Part shown: positions 24,637-33,501 of the stretch, one piece after another | How the letters are laid out: every line of letters starts with the position of its first letter | How positions within the stretch are numbered: the stretch's first letter is position 1 | NCBI GenBank assembly: GCA_035550795.1 | Contig: DASZOL010000112.1 | Span: forward strand, 1-64,000 | Direction of reading: 5' to 3' | Length of the DNA: 64,000 nucleotides | DNA from: DASRDR01 sp035550795 | GTDB taxonomy: Bacteria > Methylomirabilota > Methylomirabilia > Rokubacteriales > DASRDR01 | Position numbers and translations under genes: made by a program | The notes under the pieces: model-generated | Told to the model about the DNA's origin: nothing | Database searches by the model: none | The model's input: the letters and a program-made list of their open reading frames with translations, nothing else

Positions 24637-24994
24637 CAAGAGGTGGTCGACGGGGACCCGATCACCACGCGCCGGACACCAGCCTAGCGCAAACGCGCCG
24701 GGCCTGCCAGGGTGCGAGGGGCGCGGGGGGCGCCTGGGTGCGAGGCGCCGTGCTCGTGGGGCAGACGCGAGCCGGGGGGAACCGCCGCTGGCGTCGCCGG
24801 CGCAGCGATCCGGGTCGGACCGGATGCCGACCGGGATCCTGCGCGGATCGCGGTCCCCGCGGGGCGAGAGGACAGGTCGAGGCGCGCGTCGCCCGGTCGC
24901 GCCGGACGTCGCGTCGTGGTCCGCTGCCAGGTCATGCGGTAGACTCGACACGAGTGCACATCGCGACGCCAGGGTCGTTCAGGGAGGAGCGGAC
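24637..24994. other. Divergent control region of ctaC and the methyltransferase gene
   Basis: 358 bp without a gene. It holds an imperfect inverted repeat ATCCGGGTCGG (24808-24818) / CCGACCGGGAT (24827-24837), with one mismatch in 11 bp and an 8-bp spacer, the size of a dimeric repressor operator. A TAGACT (24940-24945) could be a -10 for the methyltransferase. AGGGAGGAG just upstream of ATG 24995 is its ribosome-binding site. No convincing -35 elements were seen. Confidence 0.45.
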
Positions 24995-25828
24995 ATGCCG
25001 GCTCGGGTCGAGGGCAGGAGCCCTGCCCGGTTGCGCGAGCACTACGAGGTCGAGAGGGAGCTGGCGGATCGCCTGCGGCACGCGACGCGAGAGCAGCGTC
25101 GCACGCTGTATCGTTCCGTCTACGATGAGCTGTACCAGCGAGTGCCGCATCATCCGCAGCTCACTCGCAAGGCCTCCCCCGAGCTCACCCGCGCGCTCCT
25201 GGTTCCCAAGCTCAGGATCCTGCGGCCGTACCTGCGGCCCGACATCACCCTTCTCGAGATCGGGCCGGGCGATTGCGCCCTCTCGACGGTGCTCGCGGCG
25301 CAGGTGCGGCAGGTATACGGCCTCGACGTGTCGGAGGAGATTACCCAGCGCATGTCGCTCCCGTCCAATTTCAAGCTGATCCTGTCGGACGGCACGAGCG
25401 TGCCGCTGCCGCCCGACAGCGTGGACGTCGCCTTCAGCGATCAGCTCATGGAGCACCTCCACCCGGACGACGCGGTGGAGCAGCTCGAGGGGATCTGGCG
25501 CGCACTCCGCCCGGGTGGGGTGTACATCTGCCTCACCCCGAACCGCCTCAACGGTCCCCACGACGTCTCGCAGCACTTCGACCCAGTCGCCACGGGGTTT
25601 CACCTGAAGGAGTACACGGTCGGTGAGCTGCGGCGCCTGTTCCGGAAGGTGGGGTTCCGCAAGGTCCACGTCCTGCTCGGCCGACAGGGGCTCTGCGTGC
25701 GGGCGCCGATCGCGCCGGTGCTGGCCGGCGAGGCGGTCCTGGGCCTAGTGCCCCCGAGGCTCAGGCGGGTGCTCGGGCGAACCGTGGGCCGCGTCTTCCT
25801 CGGCATCCGTCTGGTGGGCACGAAGTAG
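24995..25828 (+). CDS. Class I SAM-dependent methyltransferase
   Basis: 277 aa. After a helical N-terminus the Rossmann fold shows motif I 'LLEIGPGDCALSTVLA', an acidic residue at 'VYGLDVSEEI', motif 'SDGTSVPLPPDSVDVAFSDQLMEHLHPDD' and motif 'IWRALRPGGVYICLTPN', matching the Methyltransf_11 group. The C-terminal 80 residues include a hydrophobic stretch near 'APIAPVLAGEAVLGLVPP'. A strong GGGAGGAG precedes ATG 24995. The substrate is unknown; such proteins often act on glycan or lipid intermediates. Confidence 0.87.
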   Translation: MPARVEGRSPARLREHYEVERELADRLRHATREQRRTLYRSVYDELYQRVPHHPQLTRKASPELTRALLVPKLRILRPYLRPDITLLEIGPGDCALSTVLAAQVRQVYGLDVSEEITQRMSLPSNFKLILSDGTSVPLPPDSVDVAFSDQLMEHLHPDDAVEQLEGIWRALRPGGVYICLTPNRLNGPHDVSQHFDPVATGFHLKEYTVGELRRLFRKVGFRKVHVLLGRQGLCVRAPIAPVLAGEAVLGLVPPRLRRVLGRTVGRVFLGIRLVGTK

Positions 25829-25937
25829 CGGCGAGACATCCACACCCTCGCATCACGGTGACTCCCAGGAGCTCGAAGTGCGCACCGGCAGGGTCGGGCG
25901 CTGGATCTGGCCAGGCGCCGCCTCCGGAAGCGAGTGC

Positions 25938-26699
25938 TCAGATGTGGGTCAGGACCTTCTCGATAAAGCTGCGGGTTCGGGCCTCCCGGGCGCCGCCGAA
26001 GATGGTCGACGGAGGGCCCTCCTCCAGGATCATTCCCTCGTCCATGAAGACGACCCTGTCAGCGACCTTGTGGGCGAATCCCATCTCGTGGGTGACGACC
26101 ACCATCGTCATGCCATCGCCGGCGAGGCCCCGCATCACGCTCAGCACCTCGTGAATGAGCTCGGGGTCCAGGGCCGACGTTACCTCGTCGAACAGCATGA
26201 TCTTGGGCTCGAGAGCCAGGGCCCGTGCGATGGCGACCCGCTGCTTCTGGCCGCCGGAGAGCTTGTCCGGATACGCGAGCGCCTTGTCATCGAGCCCAAC
26301 CTTGGCGAGAAGGCGCTCGGCGCGCGCGTGTGCCTCCGCCTCCGCGACGGCAAGCGTGCGCATCGGGGCGAGCATGATGTTGCGCCGAACGGTGAGGTGC
26401 GGGAAGAGGCTGAACTGTTGGAAGACCATGCCCATGGTCCGCTGAATGCGGCGGAACTCGGCGGTCCGCCGGAGGGGGCCGTGGTCACGCCCTTCGCGCC
26501 GGAAGAACAGCTTGCCGTCGATGTGCACCTCGCCGGATTCCGGCGTCTCAAGCCCGATCAGGCAGCGGAGCAGCGTGCTCTTCCCCGAGCCGCTCGGGCC
26601 GATGACCACGACGACCTCGCCCGGCTGAACGTCCAGGCTCACGTTCCGAAGGACTTCGACAGTGCCGAACCGCTTCCCGAGGTGACGGGCGACGATCAT
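25938..26699 (-). CDS. Polar amino-acid ABC transporter ATP-binding protein (GlnQ/HisP-like)
   Basis: 253 aa ATPase of a PAAT-family importer. Walker A 'GPSGSGKST', Q-loop 'MVFQQFSLFPHLTV', signature 'LSGGQKQR', Walker B 'IMLFDEVTSALDPEL' (the D-E-x-T-S-A-L-D-P-E form is characteristic of the amino-acid class) and H-loop 'VVTHEM' are intact. ATG 26699 lies seven bases after the permease stop. Third gene of a binding protein - permease - ATPase operon on the minus strand. Confidence 0.93.
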   Translation of the reverse strand: MIVARHLGKRFGTVEVLRNVSLDVQPGEVVVVIGPSGSGKSTLLRCLIGLETPESGEVHIDGKLFFRREGRDHGPLRRTAEFRRIQRTMGMVFQQFSLFPHLTVRRNIMLAPMRTLAVAEAEAHARAERLLAKVGLDDKALAYPDKLSGGQKQRVAIARALALEPKIMLFDEVTSALDPELIHEVLSVMRGLAGDGMTMVVVTHEMGFAHKVADRVVFMDEGMILEEGPPSTIFGGAREARTRSFIEKVLTHI

Positions 26700-26706
26700 G
26701 GGCTCT

Positions 26707-27375
26707 TCAGTGGCGGGCTCGGGCAAGACGGAGCTCGAGAACTCGCGTGGCAATGGTGCAGGGGAAGGCCAGCACGAAATACATCATTGCCGCCACGGTG
26801 AGGATCTCGATCGGACGGTATGTCTCGGTCGCGACGACCCGCGCCTGGTACATCAGGTCGGCAACCCCGAGCGTCGAGACGAGAGCGGTGTCCTTGAAGA
26901 GGCTGATGCTCTGCGATAGCACCACCGGGATGATGATGCGGAAGGCCTGGGGCAGGATCACGTAACGCATCTTGTCGGAGTACGAGAGACCCAGGATGTC
27001 GGCGGACTCGGCCTGATCCCGGGGAATGGCCTGGATCCCGGCACGGATGGCTTCCCCGTAAAAGGCGGCGACGTTGAGCGTCAGCGCCAGGATGATGGAG
27101 GCGACGCTGGGCAACTCGATCCCGAGGACGATGGGCAGGCAGTAGTACACCCAGACGAGCTGGACCAACGCCGGGGTGCCCCGGAAGAACTCGATGTAGG
27201 CGGCCACCGGCTTGTTGATCAGCGGGTTCCGGGCGAGGCGGCCCGCGGCCACAAAGATGGCCAGGAGGAACCCCAGCACGATGACGGCCACCGTGATGAA
27301 GAGCGTTAGCTGCAGGCCCTTGACCAGCGCGGGCATGGCGCGGGGGACGATCCACCAGGCCCACTCGTACGACAT
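26707..27375 (-). CDS. Polar amino-acid ABC transporter permease (HisM/GlnP-like)
   Basis: 222 aa, about five membrane helices. 'YIEFFRGTPALVQLVWVYY' and 'AAFYGEAIRAGIQAIPRDQAESADILGLSY' (the EAA loop that docks the ATPase) are diagnostic for the HEQRO permease family. Only one permease gene is present, so the channel is probably a homodimer. ATG 27375. Confidence 0.92.
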   Translation of the reverse strand: MSYEWAWWIVPRAMPALVKGLQLTLFITVAVIVLGFLLAIFVAAGRLARNPLINKPVAAYIEFFRGTPALVQLVWVYYCLPIVLGIELPSVASIILALTLNVAAFYGEAIRAGIQAIPRDQAESADILGLSYSDKMRYVILPQAFRIIIPVVLSQSISLFKDTALVSTLGVADLMYQARVVATETYRPIEILTVAAMMYFVLAFPCTIATRVLELRLARARH

Positions 27376-27490
27376 TCGCGTATGGTCCTCACCTCGCGGG
27401 CCGCTGGGCCCCATACCTCCTGCCCGGCCGCTCAGGCGCGGACGATCCGACGGGCCTCCGGGGCGGCGACGCGATCAGGCTACGGTCAGC

Positions 27491-28306
27491 TCACTTCGTG
27501 AAGTCGGCGGGATTCGGCAGCCCGTACTTGGCCTGGGCGGCCTTCAGCTTTCCAGTGTTCGCGTAGTTCTCGACCATGATGTCCAGCGCTTGGAGGTCGT
27601 CGTAGACGTAGCCTTTCCGAATAGCGAAGGCGGTGCCCTCAAGGTTGATCACCGGTGAGGGGATGATCAGCCGAAACTGCTTGTTCGTCTGCGCGAACTT
27701 GGCGTTGCCGGAGATGTCGTCGAAGAACGCCGCGACGCGGCCCGACTGCGCGGCGATGCGGGCCTCATTCTGGTCCGGGAGCCGGACGATCTCCAAAGCC
27801 TTGGCCACGCGCGAGAGCGCCTTGTCCTCCGCGGTACCCATCATCACGGCCACCTTCACACCCTTCCGGTCAAGCTCCTCCCACGTTCGGGCCTTGACCT
27901 TCTCGCGCTGCACGGCGAACGTTCCCTCGACGTTCATGTAGGGAATGGAGAAGGTGACGGCAATGGCGCGAGCGGGGCGCCGGTTGAGCGCGGCGGCGAC
28001 GTCGTATTTCCCGGCCTGCAGGCCGGCAATCATGGCGTCCCAGCTCGTGTCAACGGCCACGTGCTTGACAGCGAGCTCCTGCGCCCACTCCTCCATGATG
28101 TCGACCGCGATCCCCTTCCACTGTCCCGAGGTCGAGTCCTTGAACGAGTGGGGGTCGGCCGTCGCGTATCCGACGCGCAGTTCGCCCCGTTGCTGGATCT
28201 CCTTGAGGAGCGATTTGCGCTCCTGCGCCGGGGCGGGTGCCACCAGAAGCGCGAGGGCCGCCACTACGCTGATGAAGCACGAGAACGCGAGCGGGATCCG
28301 ACGCAT
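27491..28306 (-). CDS. Periplasmic amino-acid-binding protein of the PAAT transporter
   Basis: 271 aa, SBP_bac_3 family. A signal peptide ends at 'LVAPAPAQ'. The mature part has 'RGELRVGYATADPHSF' and 'WKGIAVDIMEEWAQEL', typical of lobe 1, and 'RKGVKVAVMMGTAEDKAL' plus 'VAAFFDDISGNAKFA', typical of lobe 2. The ligand-site Arg equivalent is probably in 'NRRPARAIAVTFSIPY'. Ligand unknown. ATG 28306 has a strong GAGGAGGAAGG. First gene of the operon, with a perfect TTGACA about 200 bp upstream. Confidence 0.9.
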   Translation of the reverse strand: MRRIPLAFSCFISVVAALALLVAPAPAQERKSLLKEIQQRGELRVGYATADPHSFKDSTSGQWKGIAVDIMEEWAQELAVKHVAVDTSWDAMIAGLQAGKYDVAAALNRRPARAIAVTFSIPYMNVEGTFAVQREKVKARTWEELDRKGVKVAVMMGTAEDKALSRVAKALEIVRLPDQNEARIAAQSGRVAAFFDDISGNAKFAQTNKQFRLIIPSPVINLEGTAFAIRKGYVYDDLQALDIMVENYANTGKLKAAQAKYGLPNPADFTK

Positions 28307-28485
28307 GGCCTTCCTCCTCGGGCCGGCGTGGAGCCGGGACGTGATCGCGACGCGAGGCTGCGGCGGGAGGGCCGAGACGGGCGGGCTCACGCGAAGTCGC
28401 GCGGGGCGAGGAGACGTCGGGGCGTCACGACAGCCGCTCTCCGGGGCATGAGGTCCACGACATTCGTCCACGGCGGACGGCCCCT

Positions 28486-28514
28486 ATTACGATATGGACC
28501 CTGTGACCTGTCAA
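28486..28514 (-). promoter_or_regulatory. Candidate promoter of the amino-acid ABC operon
   Basis: On the minus strand TTGACA (28514-28509), a 17-bp spacer and CGTAAT (28491-28486). The -35 is perfect and the -10 matches TATAAT at four positions. It would leave a leader of about 170 nt before ATG 28306; I see no known riboswitch in it. Confidence 0.45.
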
Positions 28515-28588
28515 CCCGCTGAGCCGACCCCCGAGCGCCCGCCCGGTCCCGGCCTTCAGTCCGGCCGGCGGAGCGGGCGAGGAGCGCG

Positions 28589-29719
28589 ATGATCATCGAC
28601 GGCCACGCGTACTGCTTTCCCCCGCTGGGCGACGTGAACGGCTTCCCTTCGGTGCGCCAGCACCTCCGCTATGTGCAGCGGGAGATGGCCGACCACCATC
28701 AACCGGTGTGGCGACTCGCGGACCGCGCCCCCGGCGACAACTCCATGCTGGCCGATCCGGCCGACCGCACGCTGGCGGGCCTGCGGGAAGTCGGCTTCGA
28801 GGCCGGCGGCTACGGACGCTTCGTCTGGACCGCGGAGGGTCAGCGATACGCGAAGCAGTACCTCCCGCCCTATCTCACCGACCTCTCCCATTCCTCGGAG
28901 ATGCTGGTGGCCCAGATGGATTACACGGGGGTCGACTGGGCGGTGCTCCACACCGACCACGTCATGGGCCGCCTTACCGACTACCTGGCCGGGTGCGTCC
29001 GGCGACACCCGACCCGGCTGCTAGCTCTCGCGCACCTTCCGGAGTGGGAGATCGAGCGGGACGCCGACGCGGCAGCCGTGGAGCTCGACCGGGCCTACGG
29101 GCTCGGGCTCCACGGCTACCAGTTCGTCGTGACGAGTCGGTATCGGCACGGCGTCACGGCATCCTGGGATGGCCCGGACCTCCGCCCCTTCTGGGACCAC
29201 GTCGCACGCCTCGGCCGGCCGGTCTTCTTCACGCTGACCCCGTGGCCGCGGCTGACCATCGGCGACTACCTCGGGCAGCTGCGCACCTGGCGGGGATGGC
29301 TCGAGCGGTACCCCGCTGTTCCCGCTGTCCTTACCCACGGCTTCCCATGGAGGCTCTTCGTCGAAGGTCGCCGGCTCCGGCTGCCAGGCGGGCTGCTCGA
29401 GCCGTTCGCGGCGCCGTCGGCGCGGCTGCAGCTGCTCTTCCACATCAGCCTCGGCAACGTCTGGGAGTACCCGTACCGCGAGCTCCACACGGCGATCGCC
29501 CAGTTGGTCGACGCGCTCGGATCCGATCGCCTGATGTGGGGCACGGACATGCCGAACGTCGAGCGCCACTGCACCTACCGCCAGACGCTGGAGACGTTCA
29601 CCGTCCACTGCGAGGGCCTGATCGCCGCCGGCGACATCGCGAACATCGTGGGCGGCACGGCCGCGCGCCTCTTCGGCCTTGACCGGCCACTCCCCATGGC
29701 GCCGAGAAGGTCATCTTGA
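28589..29719 (+). CDS. Amidohydrolase family 2 protein (metal-dependent TIM barrel)
   Basis: 376 aa. It belongs to the Amidohydro_2 class that includes ACMS decarboxylase-like and gamma-resorcylate decarboxylase-like enzymes: N-terminal 'IIDGHAYCFPP', central 'YTGVDWAVLHTDHVMG', 'AVLTHGFPW', and the C-terminal 'GSDRLMWGTDMPNVER' with the conserved metal/catalytic Asp. The usual N-terminal H-x-H is reduced to a single His (D-G-H-A-Y), so metal binding may differ. The C-terminal 'IANIVGGTAARLFGL' is the standard family ending. Likely a hydrolase or decarboxylase of a small carboxylate; the substrate is not readable. Confidence 0.82.
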   Translation: MIIDGHAYCFPPLGDVNGFPSVRQHLRYVQREMADHHQPVWRLADRAPGDNSMLADPADRTLAGLREVGFEAGGYGRFVWTAEGQRYAKQYLPPYLTDLSHSSEMLVAQMDYTGVDWAVLHTDHVMGRLTDYLAGCVRRHPTRLLALAHLPEWEIERDADAAAVELDRAYGLGLHGYQFVVTSRYRHGVTASWDGPDLRPFWDHVARLGRPVFFTLTPWPRLTIGDYLGQLRTWRGWLERYPAVPAVLTHGFPWRLFVEGRRLRLPGGLLEPFAAPSARLQLLFHISLGNVWEYPYRELHTAIAQLVDALGSDRLMWGTDMPNVERHCTYRQTLETFTVHCEGLIAAGDIANIVGGTAARLFGLDRPLPMAPRRSS

Positions 29720-29780
29720 CGCGATGAGACGCCACACGCCCGGGGCCGGGCTCTTCGCGCTCCGCGCGCCGGAGCGAGCG

Positions 29781-30623
29781 TCAGTGCATGATGGCGCCGC
29801 CGGCCAGGTTGATGGCTTGCCCGGTAACGTACGCGGCGGCGTCCGAGCCAAGGAAGGCGGCCAGCTCCGCGACGTCCGCGGGGGTGGCCACCCGCTGGAG
29901 CGGGATCTGGGCGGCCCGCTCGCGGAGGGCCTTCGCGCGGAGCGCCTCGTCGTAGCTTCCGTCGGGCCGCCGGCCGAGGAAGTCGAGCCGATCGGTGTCG
30001 GCCGATCCGGGGCAGATCGCGTTCACCGTGATGCCGTGGGGCGCGAGCTCCATGGCCAGCGCTTGCGTGAATCCGATCACCCCGAACTTGGACGCGCAGT
30101 ACGCGGCGAGGCGCGCGTAGCCGACCTTGCCGCAGTTCGAGGACATGTTGATGATCCGGCCCGGCGTGCCCCGCGCCACCATGAGGCCGGCGACCGCCTT
30201 GCTGCAGAGGTACGTGCCAGTGAGGTTGGTCTCGAGGACCTGGTGCCACGCCTCCTCCGGGAGCTCGACCACCGGCACGCGGTCAGCCCCGGGCGGAGCC
30301 GCGGCGTTGTTGACGAGGATGTCGATTCGCCCGAAGGTCCGGTCGGCCAGGTCGACGGCCCGGTGGATCTGATCGGGCGCGCGCACGTCGACCAGGGCGG
30401 TGACGGCCTGGCGGCCGCTGGCGCGGATCTCGTCGGCGACCGCCTCGATCCCGCGCCAGCCGGTCCCGGGCTTCCTGGCGACGACGCGGGTGCCGGCCGG
30501 CGCGATGTCGGTGAGAACCAGGTCGGCCCCCTCGGCCGCGAGCCGGCGTGCGATCGCCCGACCGAAGGCGCGCTCGCCGCCGCTCCCGGTCACCATGGCC
30601 ACCTTGCCGTCGAGCCGTCCCAT
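29781..30623 (-). CDS. Short-chain dehydrogenase/reductase
   Basis: 280 aa classical SDR. The cofactor loop is T12-G-S-G-G-E-R-A-F-G21; 'VLTDIAP' ends beta2 with an Asp, favouring NAD over NADP; 'ILVNNAA' and the catalytic 'INMSS' Ser plus Y-x3-K in 'AAYCASKFG' are all present. The C-terminal 'YVTGQAINLAGGAIMH' is typical of FabG-like enzymes. There is an insertion of about ten residues after beta2 ('ARKPGTGWRGIEA'). Divergent from the DUF1989 gene. Specific alcohol/ketone substrate unknown. Confidence 0.9.
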   Translation of the reverse strand: MGRLDGKVAMVTGSGGERAFGRAIARRLAAEGADLVLTDIAPAGTRVVARKPGTGWRGIEAVADEIRASGRQAVTALVDVRAPDQIHRAVDLADRTFGRIDILVNNAAAPPGADRVPVVELPEEAWHQVLETNLTGTYLCSKAVAGLMVARGTPGRIINMSSNCGKVGYARLAAYCASKFGVIGFTQALAMELAPHGITVNAICPGSADTDRLDFLGRRPDGSYDEALRAKALRERAAQIPLQRVATPADVAELAAFLGSDAAAYVTGQAINLAGGAIMH

Positions 30624-30747
30624 CCAGGACCTCCTGCTCCGCTTCGGGCGCTACCGGAGCGGGCCATCATACCGTGGGCCGGCTGTGGTACGCTCGCCCC
30701 GGACGCGCGGCGCTGTGACGATGGGCGCGGGCGCGGGGAGACGCGGA

Positions 30748-31407
30748 GTGACTGTGACGTCCCAGGGACGAGAGCCGGTGCCGGGTCGCGTGGTCCGGGT
30801 GGTCGAGATCCCTGCGCGCCATGGGGCGGCGCTCGAGGTCCCGCGAGGGCACGTCCTGCGGGTCATTGACGTCGAGGGCCAGCAAGTCGGCGACTTCGTC
30901 TGCTTCGCCCGGGACGACCTGGGCGAGCGGTACTCCCCGCAGAACACGGTCCTCTTCAACCGCACCATCTATCCCAAGGTCGGCGCGACGCTCGTCTCGG
31001 ACCGGGGCCGGCCGATGATGCGTCTCCTGGCCGATACGGTGGGCGTGCACGACCTCATCTGCGGGTCCTGCAGCGAGGGCTACTACCGGAACCGTCTGGA
31101 CTACACGGGGCCGCACCGGAGCTGCCGGTCGAACCTGGCCGAGGCGCTGGCCCCGTGGGGCATCGCGCTCGACGACGTGCCGTTCTCGTTCAACGTCTTC
31201 ATGCAGTGGCCGGTCCAGCCCGACGGCTCGGTCCGCCCCATGGCGGCGCCCTCGCAGGCGGGTGACTACGTCGACCTGCTGGCCGAGATGGACGTGGTCG
31301 CGGCCAACTCCGCCTGTCCGTCGGACATCACTCCGACCAACGCCCATCGCCCGACGCCCATGCGATTCGTGCTGTACGATCCGGGCGCGGCCGCCACCTC
31401 GCGCTGA
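30748..31407 (+). CDS. DUF1989 / urea carboxylase-associated family protein
   Basis: 219 aa from GTG 30748 (GGGGAG seven bases upstream; ATG 30721 adds nine residues). The domain begins 'VVRVVEIPARHGAALEVPRGHVLRVIDVEGQQVGDFVCFA', followed by 'SPQNTVLFNRTIYPKVGATLVSDRGRPMM' and 'GSCSEGYYRN', all DUF1989 hallmarks. Relatives sit beside urea amidolyase or allophanate/guanidine degradation genes, where they are thought to handle an amide or carboxyguanidine intermediate. Here the next gene, only six bases downstream, is an NtrC-type activator, hinting at nitrogen-linked control. Confidence 0.83.
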   Translation: MTVTSQGREPVPGRVVRVVEIPARHGAALEVPRGHVLRVIDVEGQQVGDFVCFARDDLGERYSPQNTVLFNRTIYPKVGATLVSDRGRPMMRLLADTVGVHDLICGSCSEGYYRNRLDYTGPHRSCRSNLAEALAPWGIALDDVPFSFNVFMQWPVQPDGSVRPMAAPSQAGDYVDLLAEMDVVAANSACPSDITPTNAHRPTPMRFVLYDPGAAATSR

Positions 31408-31413
31408 GAGCGA

Positions 31414-32837
<1,424 letters not shown>

Positions 32838-32847
<10 letters not shown>

Positions 32848-32876
32848 ACAGTGCAGGGTGCACAGTGTAGTGTGCA
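32838..32876. promoter_or_regulatory. Upstream activator sites UAS1 and UAS2 (TGCAC-N8-GTGCA)
   Basis: Two copies of TGCAC-N8-GTGCA at 32838-32855 and 32859-32876, centres 21 bp apart (two helical turns). UAS1 overlaps the stop codon of the activator gene. The arms resemble the TGCAC...GTGCA half-sites bound by NtrC, although NtrC sites usually have a 7-bp centre. Probable enhancer for the adjacent sigma-54 activator. Confidence 0.7.
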
Positions 32877-32884
32877 TCGTGCTG

Positions 32885-32897
32885 TAAAGAGTTGATT
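32885..32897 (-). promoter_or_regulatory. Integration host factor consensus site
   Basis: The minus strand reads AATCAACTCTTTA, matching WATCAANNNNTTR at every defined position. Such an AT-rich 13-mer is unexpected by chance in DNA this GC-rich. It lies between UAS2 and UAS3, where a DNA bend could bring the remote enhancer to the promoter. Confidence 0.6.
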
Positions 32898-32902
32898 CCG
32901 TA

Positions 32903-32937
32903 GCGCCGATCGGGCTCGCCTGAAACCCGATCCGCGC
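32903..32937. repeat. Imperfect inverted repeat between the enhancer sites
   Basis: GCGC-C-GATCGGG (32903-32914) and CCCGATC-C-GCGC (32926-32937): 12-base arms with one C/C mismatch around an 11-bp spacer. It may terminate the activator mRNA (there is no U-run) or bind a further regulator. Confidence 0.5.
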
Positions 32938-32939
32938 GG

Positions 32940-32963
32940 AGGTGCACAGGAAACAGTGCACCT
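32940..32963. promoter_or_regulatory. Upstream activator site UAS3 (extended palindrome)
   Basis: AGGTGCAC (32940-32947), eight bases, GTGCACCT (32956-32963): a perfect 8-bp-arm palindrome containing the same TGCAC-N8-GTGCA core as UAS1/2. Its centre is 84 bp from UAS2 (eight turns of 10.5 bp) and about 100 bp upstream of the -24 element. A further TGCAC half-site follows at 32963-32967. Confidence 0.7.
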
Positions 32964-33050
32964 GCACTCAAACCGGCCGCTCCGTCCGGTAACCCAGAAT
33001 TCCTCGTCCTGGCGGGCATTTCCGATTCCCAGAGCCCCACCTGATCGTCG

Positions 33051-33066
33051 TGGCCTGTCCATTGCT
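33051..33066 (+). promoter_or_regulatory. Sigma-54 (-24/-12) promoter of the peptide genes
   Basis: TGGCCTGTCCATTGCT fits TGGCaCgNNNNTTGCW: GG and GC are separated by exactly ten bases and the TTGCT -12 element is intact. Transcription would start near 33077, about 53 nt before the first peptide ATG. The NtrC-family activator gene and its presumptive binding sites lie immediately upstream. Confidence 0.75.
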
Positions 33067-33129
33067 CTCCATCACGCCCGACACCCACGAACGCGCTCCG
33101 TGACGGGGCGCATTGAGGAGGCCTGCCCA

Positions 33130-33270
33130 ATGACCAAGCTCACTGCGGTTCTGGTGCTCATCGCGTCCTTCCTGCTGGTGGCCCCGGTGATCGAGTCGGG
33201 GACGCCGACCTCGGTGCCGGTCTTCCAGGCGGTGGGCAACGCCTGCGATGGCGGCGGCGGCGGCTGGTAG
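33130..33270 (+). CDS. 46-aa exported/membrane peptide A ending in CDGGGGGW
   Basis: Short peptide with a basic N-terminus (MTK), a hydrophobic segment of about 16 residues ('LTAVLVLIASFLLVAPV') and an extracytoplasmic tail 'ESGTPTSVPVFQAVGNACD' followed by five Gly and a terminal Trp. A Pro after the 'LVA' site makes classical signal-peptidase cleavage uncertain, so it may be secreted or membrane-anchored. A good GAGGAGG (33115-33121) lies eight bases before ATG 33130. It is the first gene after the sigma-54 promoter. Peptide B, 73 bp downstream, has the identical 34 C-terminal residues (positions 13-46). I recognise no family. One Cys per chain would allow dimerisation; modification enzymes are not seen nearby. 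Confidence 0.78.
   Translation: MTKLTAVLVLIASFLLVAPVIESGTPTSVPVFQAVGNACDGGGGGW
33165..33269 (+). repeat. 105-bp exact direct repeat, copy 1 (copy 2 at 33379-33483)
   Basis: These 105 bp are identical in both peptide genes, from the last base before codon 13 (Ser) up to the second base of the stop (TAG here, TAA in copy 2), with a period of 214 bp. No synonymous difference exists inside the block, while the 35 bp before it differ strongly. Recent duplication followed by gene conversion fits best. Confidence 0.9.
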
Positions 33271-33314
33271 ATCGCTCGCTCTACGACGACGGTTCCAATG
33301 GGATCAACCTAGTC

Positions 33315-33330
33315 GGCGCCGAACGGCGCC
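33315..33330 (+). promoter_or_regulatory. GC stem-loop between the two peptide genes
   Basis: GGCGCC-GAAC-GGCGCC, a 6-bp stem with a four-base loop ending two bases before the GGGAGG ribosome-binding site of peptide B. It could modulate translation of peptide B or act as an mRNA processing or stability element. Confidence 0.45.
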
Positions 33331-33343
33331 TCGGGAGGCTATG

Positions 33344-33484
33344 ATGACGAAAGTATGGACCGTGCTGGCGATCGTGGTGTCCTTCCTGCTGGTGGCCCCG
33401 GTGATCGAGTCGGGGACGCCGACCTCGGTGCCGGTCTTCCAGGCGGTGGGCAACGCCTGCGATGGCGGCGGCGGCGGCTGGTAA
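33344..33484 (+). CDS. 46-aa exported/membrane peptide B, paralogue of peptide A
   Basis: Same length and layout as peptide A. The hydrophobic segment is different ('VWTVLAIVVSFLLVAPV'), but residues 13-46 are identical, including the final Cys-Asp, five Gly and Trp. ATG 33344 is preferred over ATG 33341 because GGGAGG then lies at the normal five-base spacing and the product equals peptide A in length. The exact DNA identity with peptide A over 105 bp shows recent homogenisation. The gene ends 17 bp before the binding-protein gene, which lacks its own ribosome-binding site and is therefore probably coupled to it. Confidence 0.78.
   Translation: MTKVWTVLAIVVSFLLVAPVIESGTPTSVPVFQAVGNACDGGGGGW
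33379..33483 (+). repeat. 105-bp exact direct repeat, copy 2
   Basis: Second copy of the block described at 33165-33269. It encodes the shared C-terminal part of peptide B. Confidence 0.9.
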
Positions 33485-33501
33485 CGGCCCCGCCGTACCC
33501 G

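Noticed and set aside
33130..33484. The two 46-aa peptides as lasso, thiopeptide or PQQ-type RiPP precursors
   Set aside because: No radical SAM, cyclodehydratase, B/C protein or RiPP recognition element is encoded in the window, and each peptide begins with a membrane segment. A RiPP with maturation genes elsewhere is not excluded, but there is no evidence for it here.
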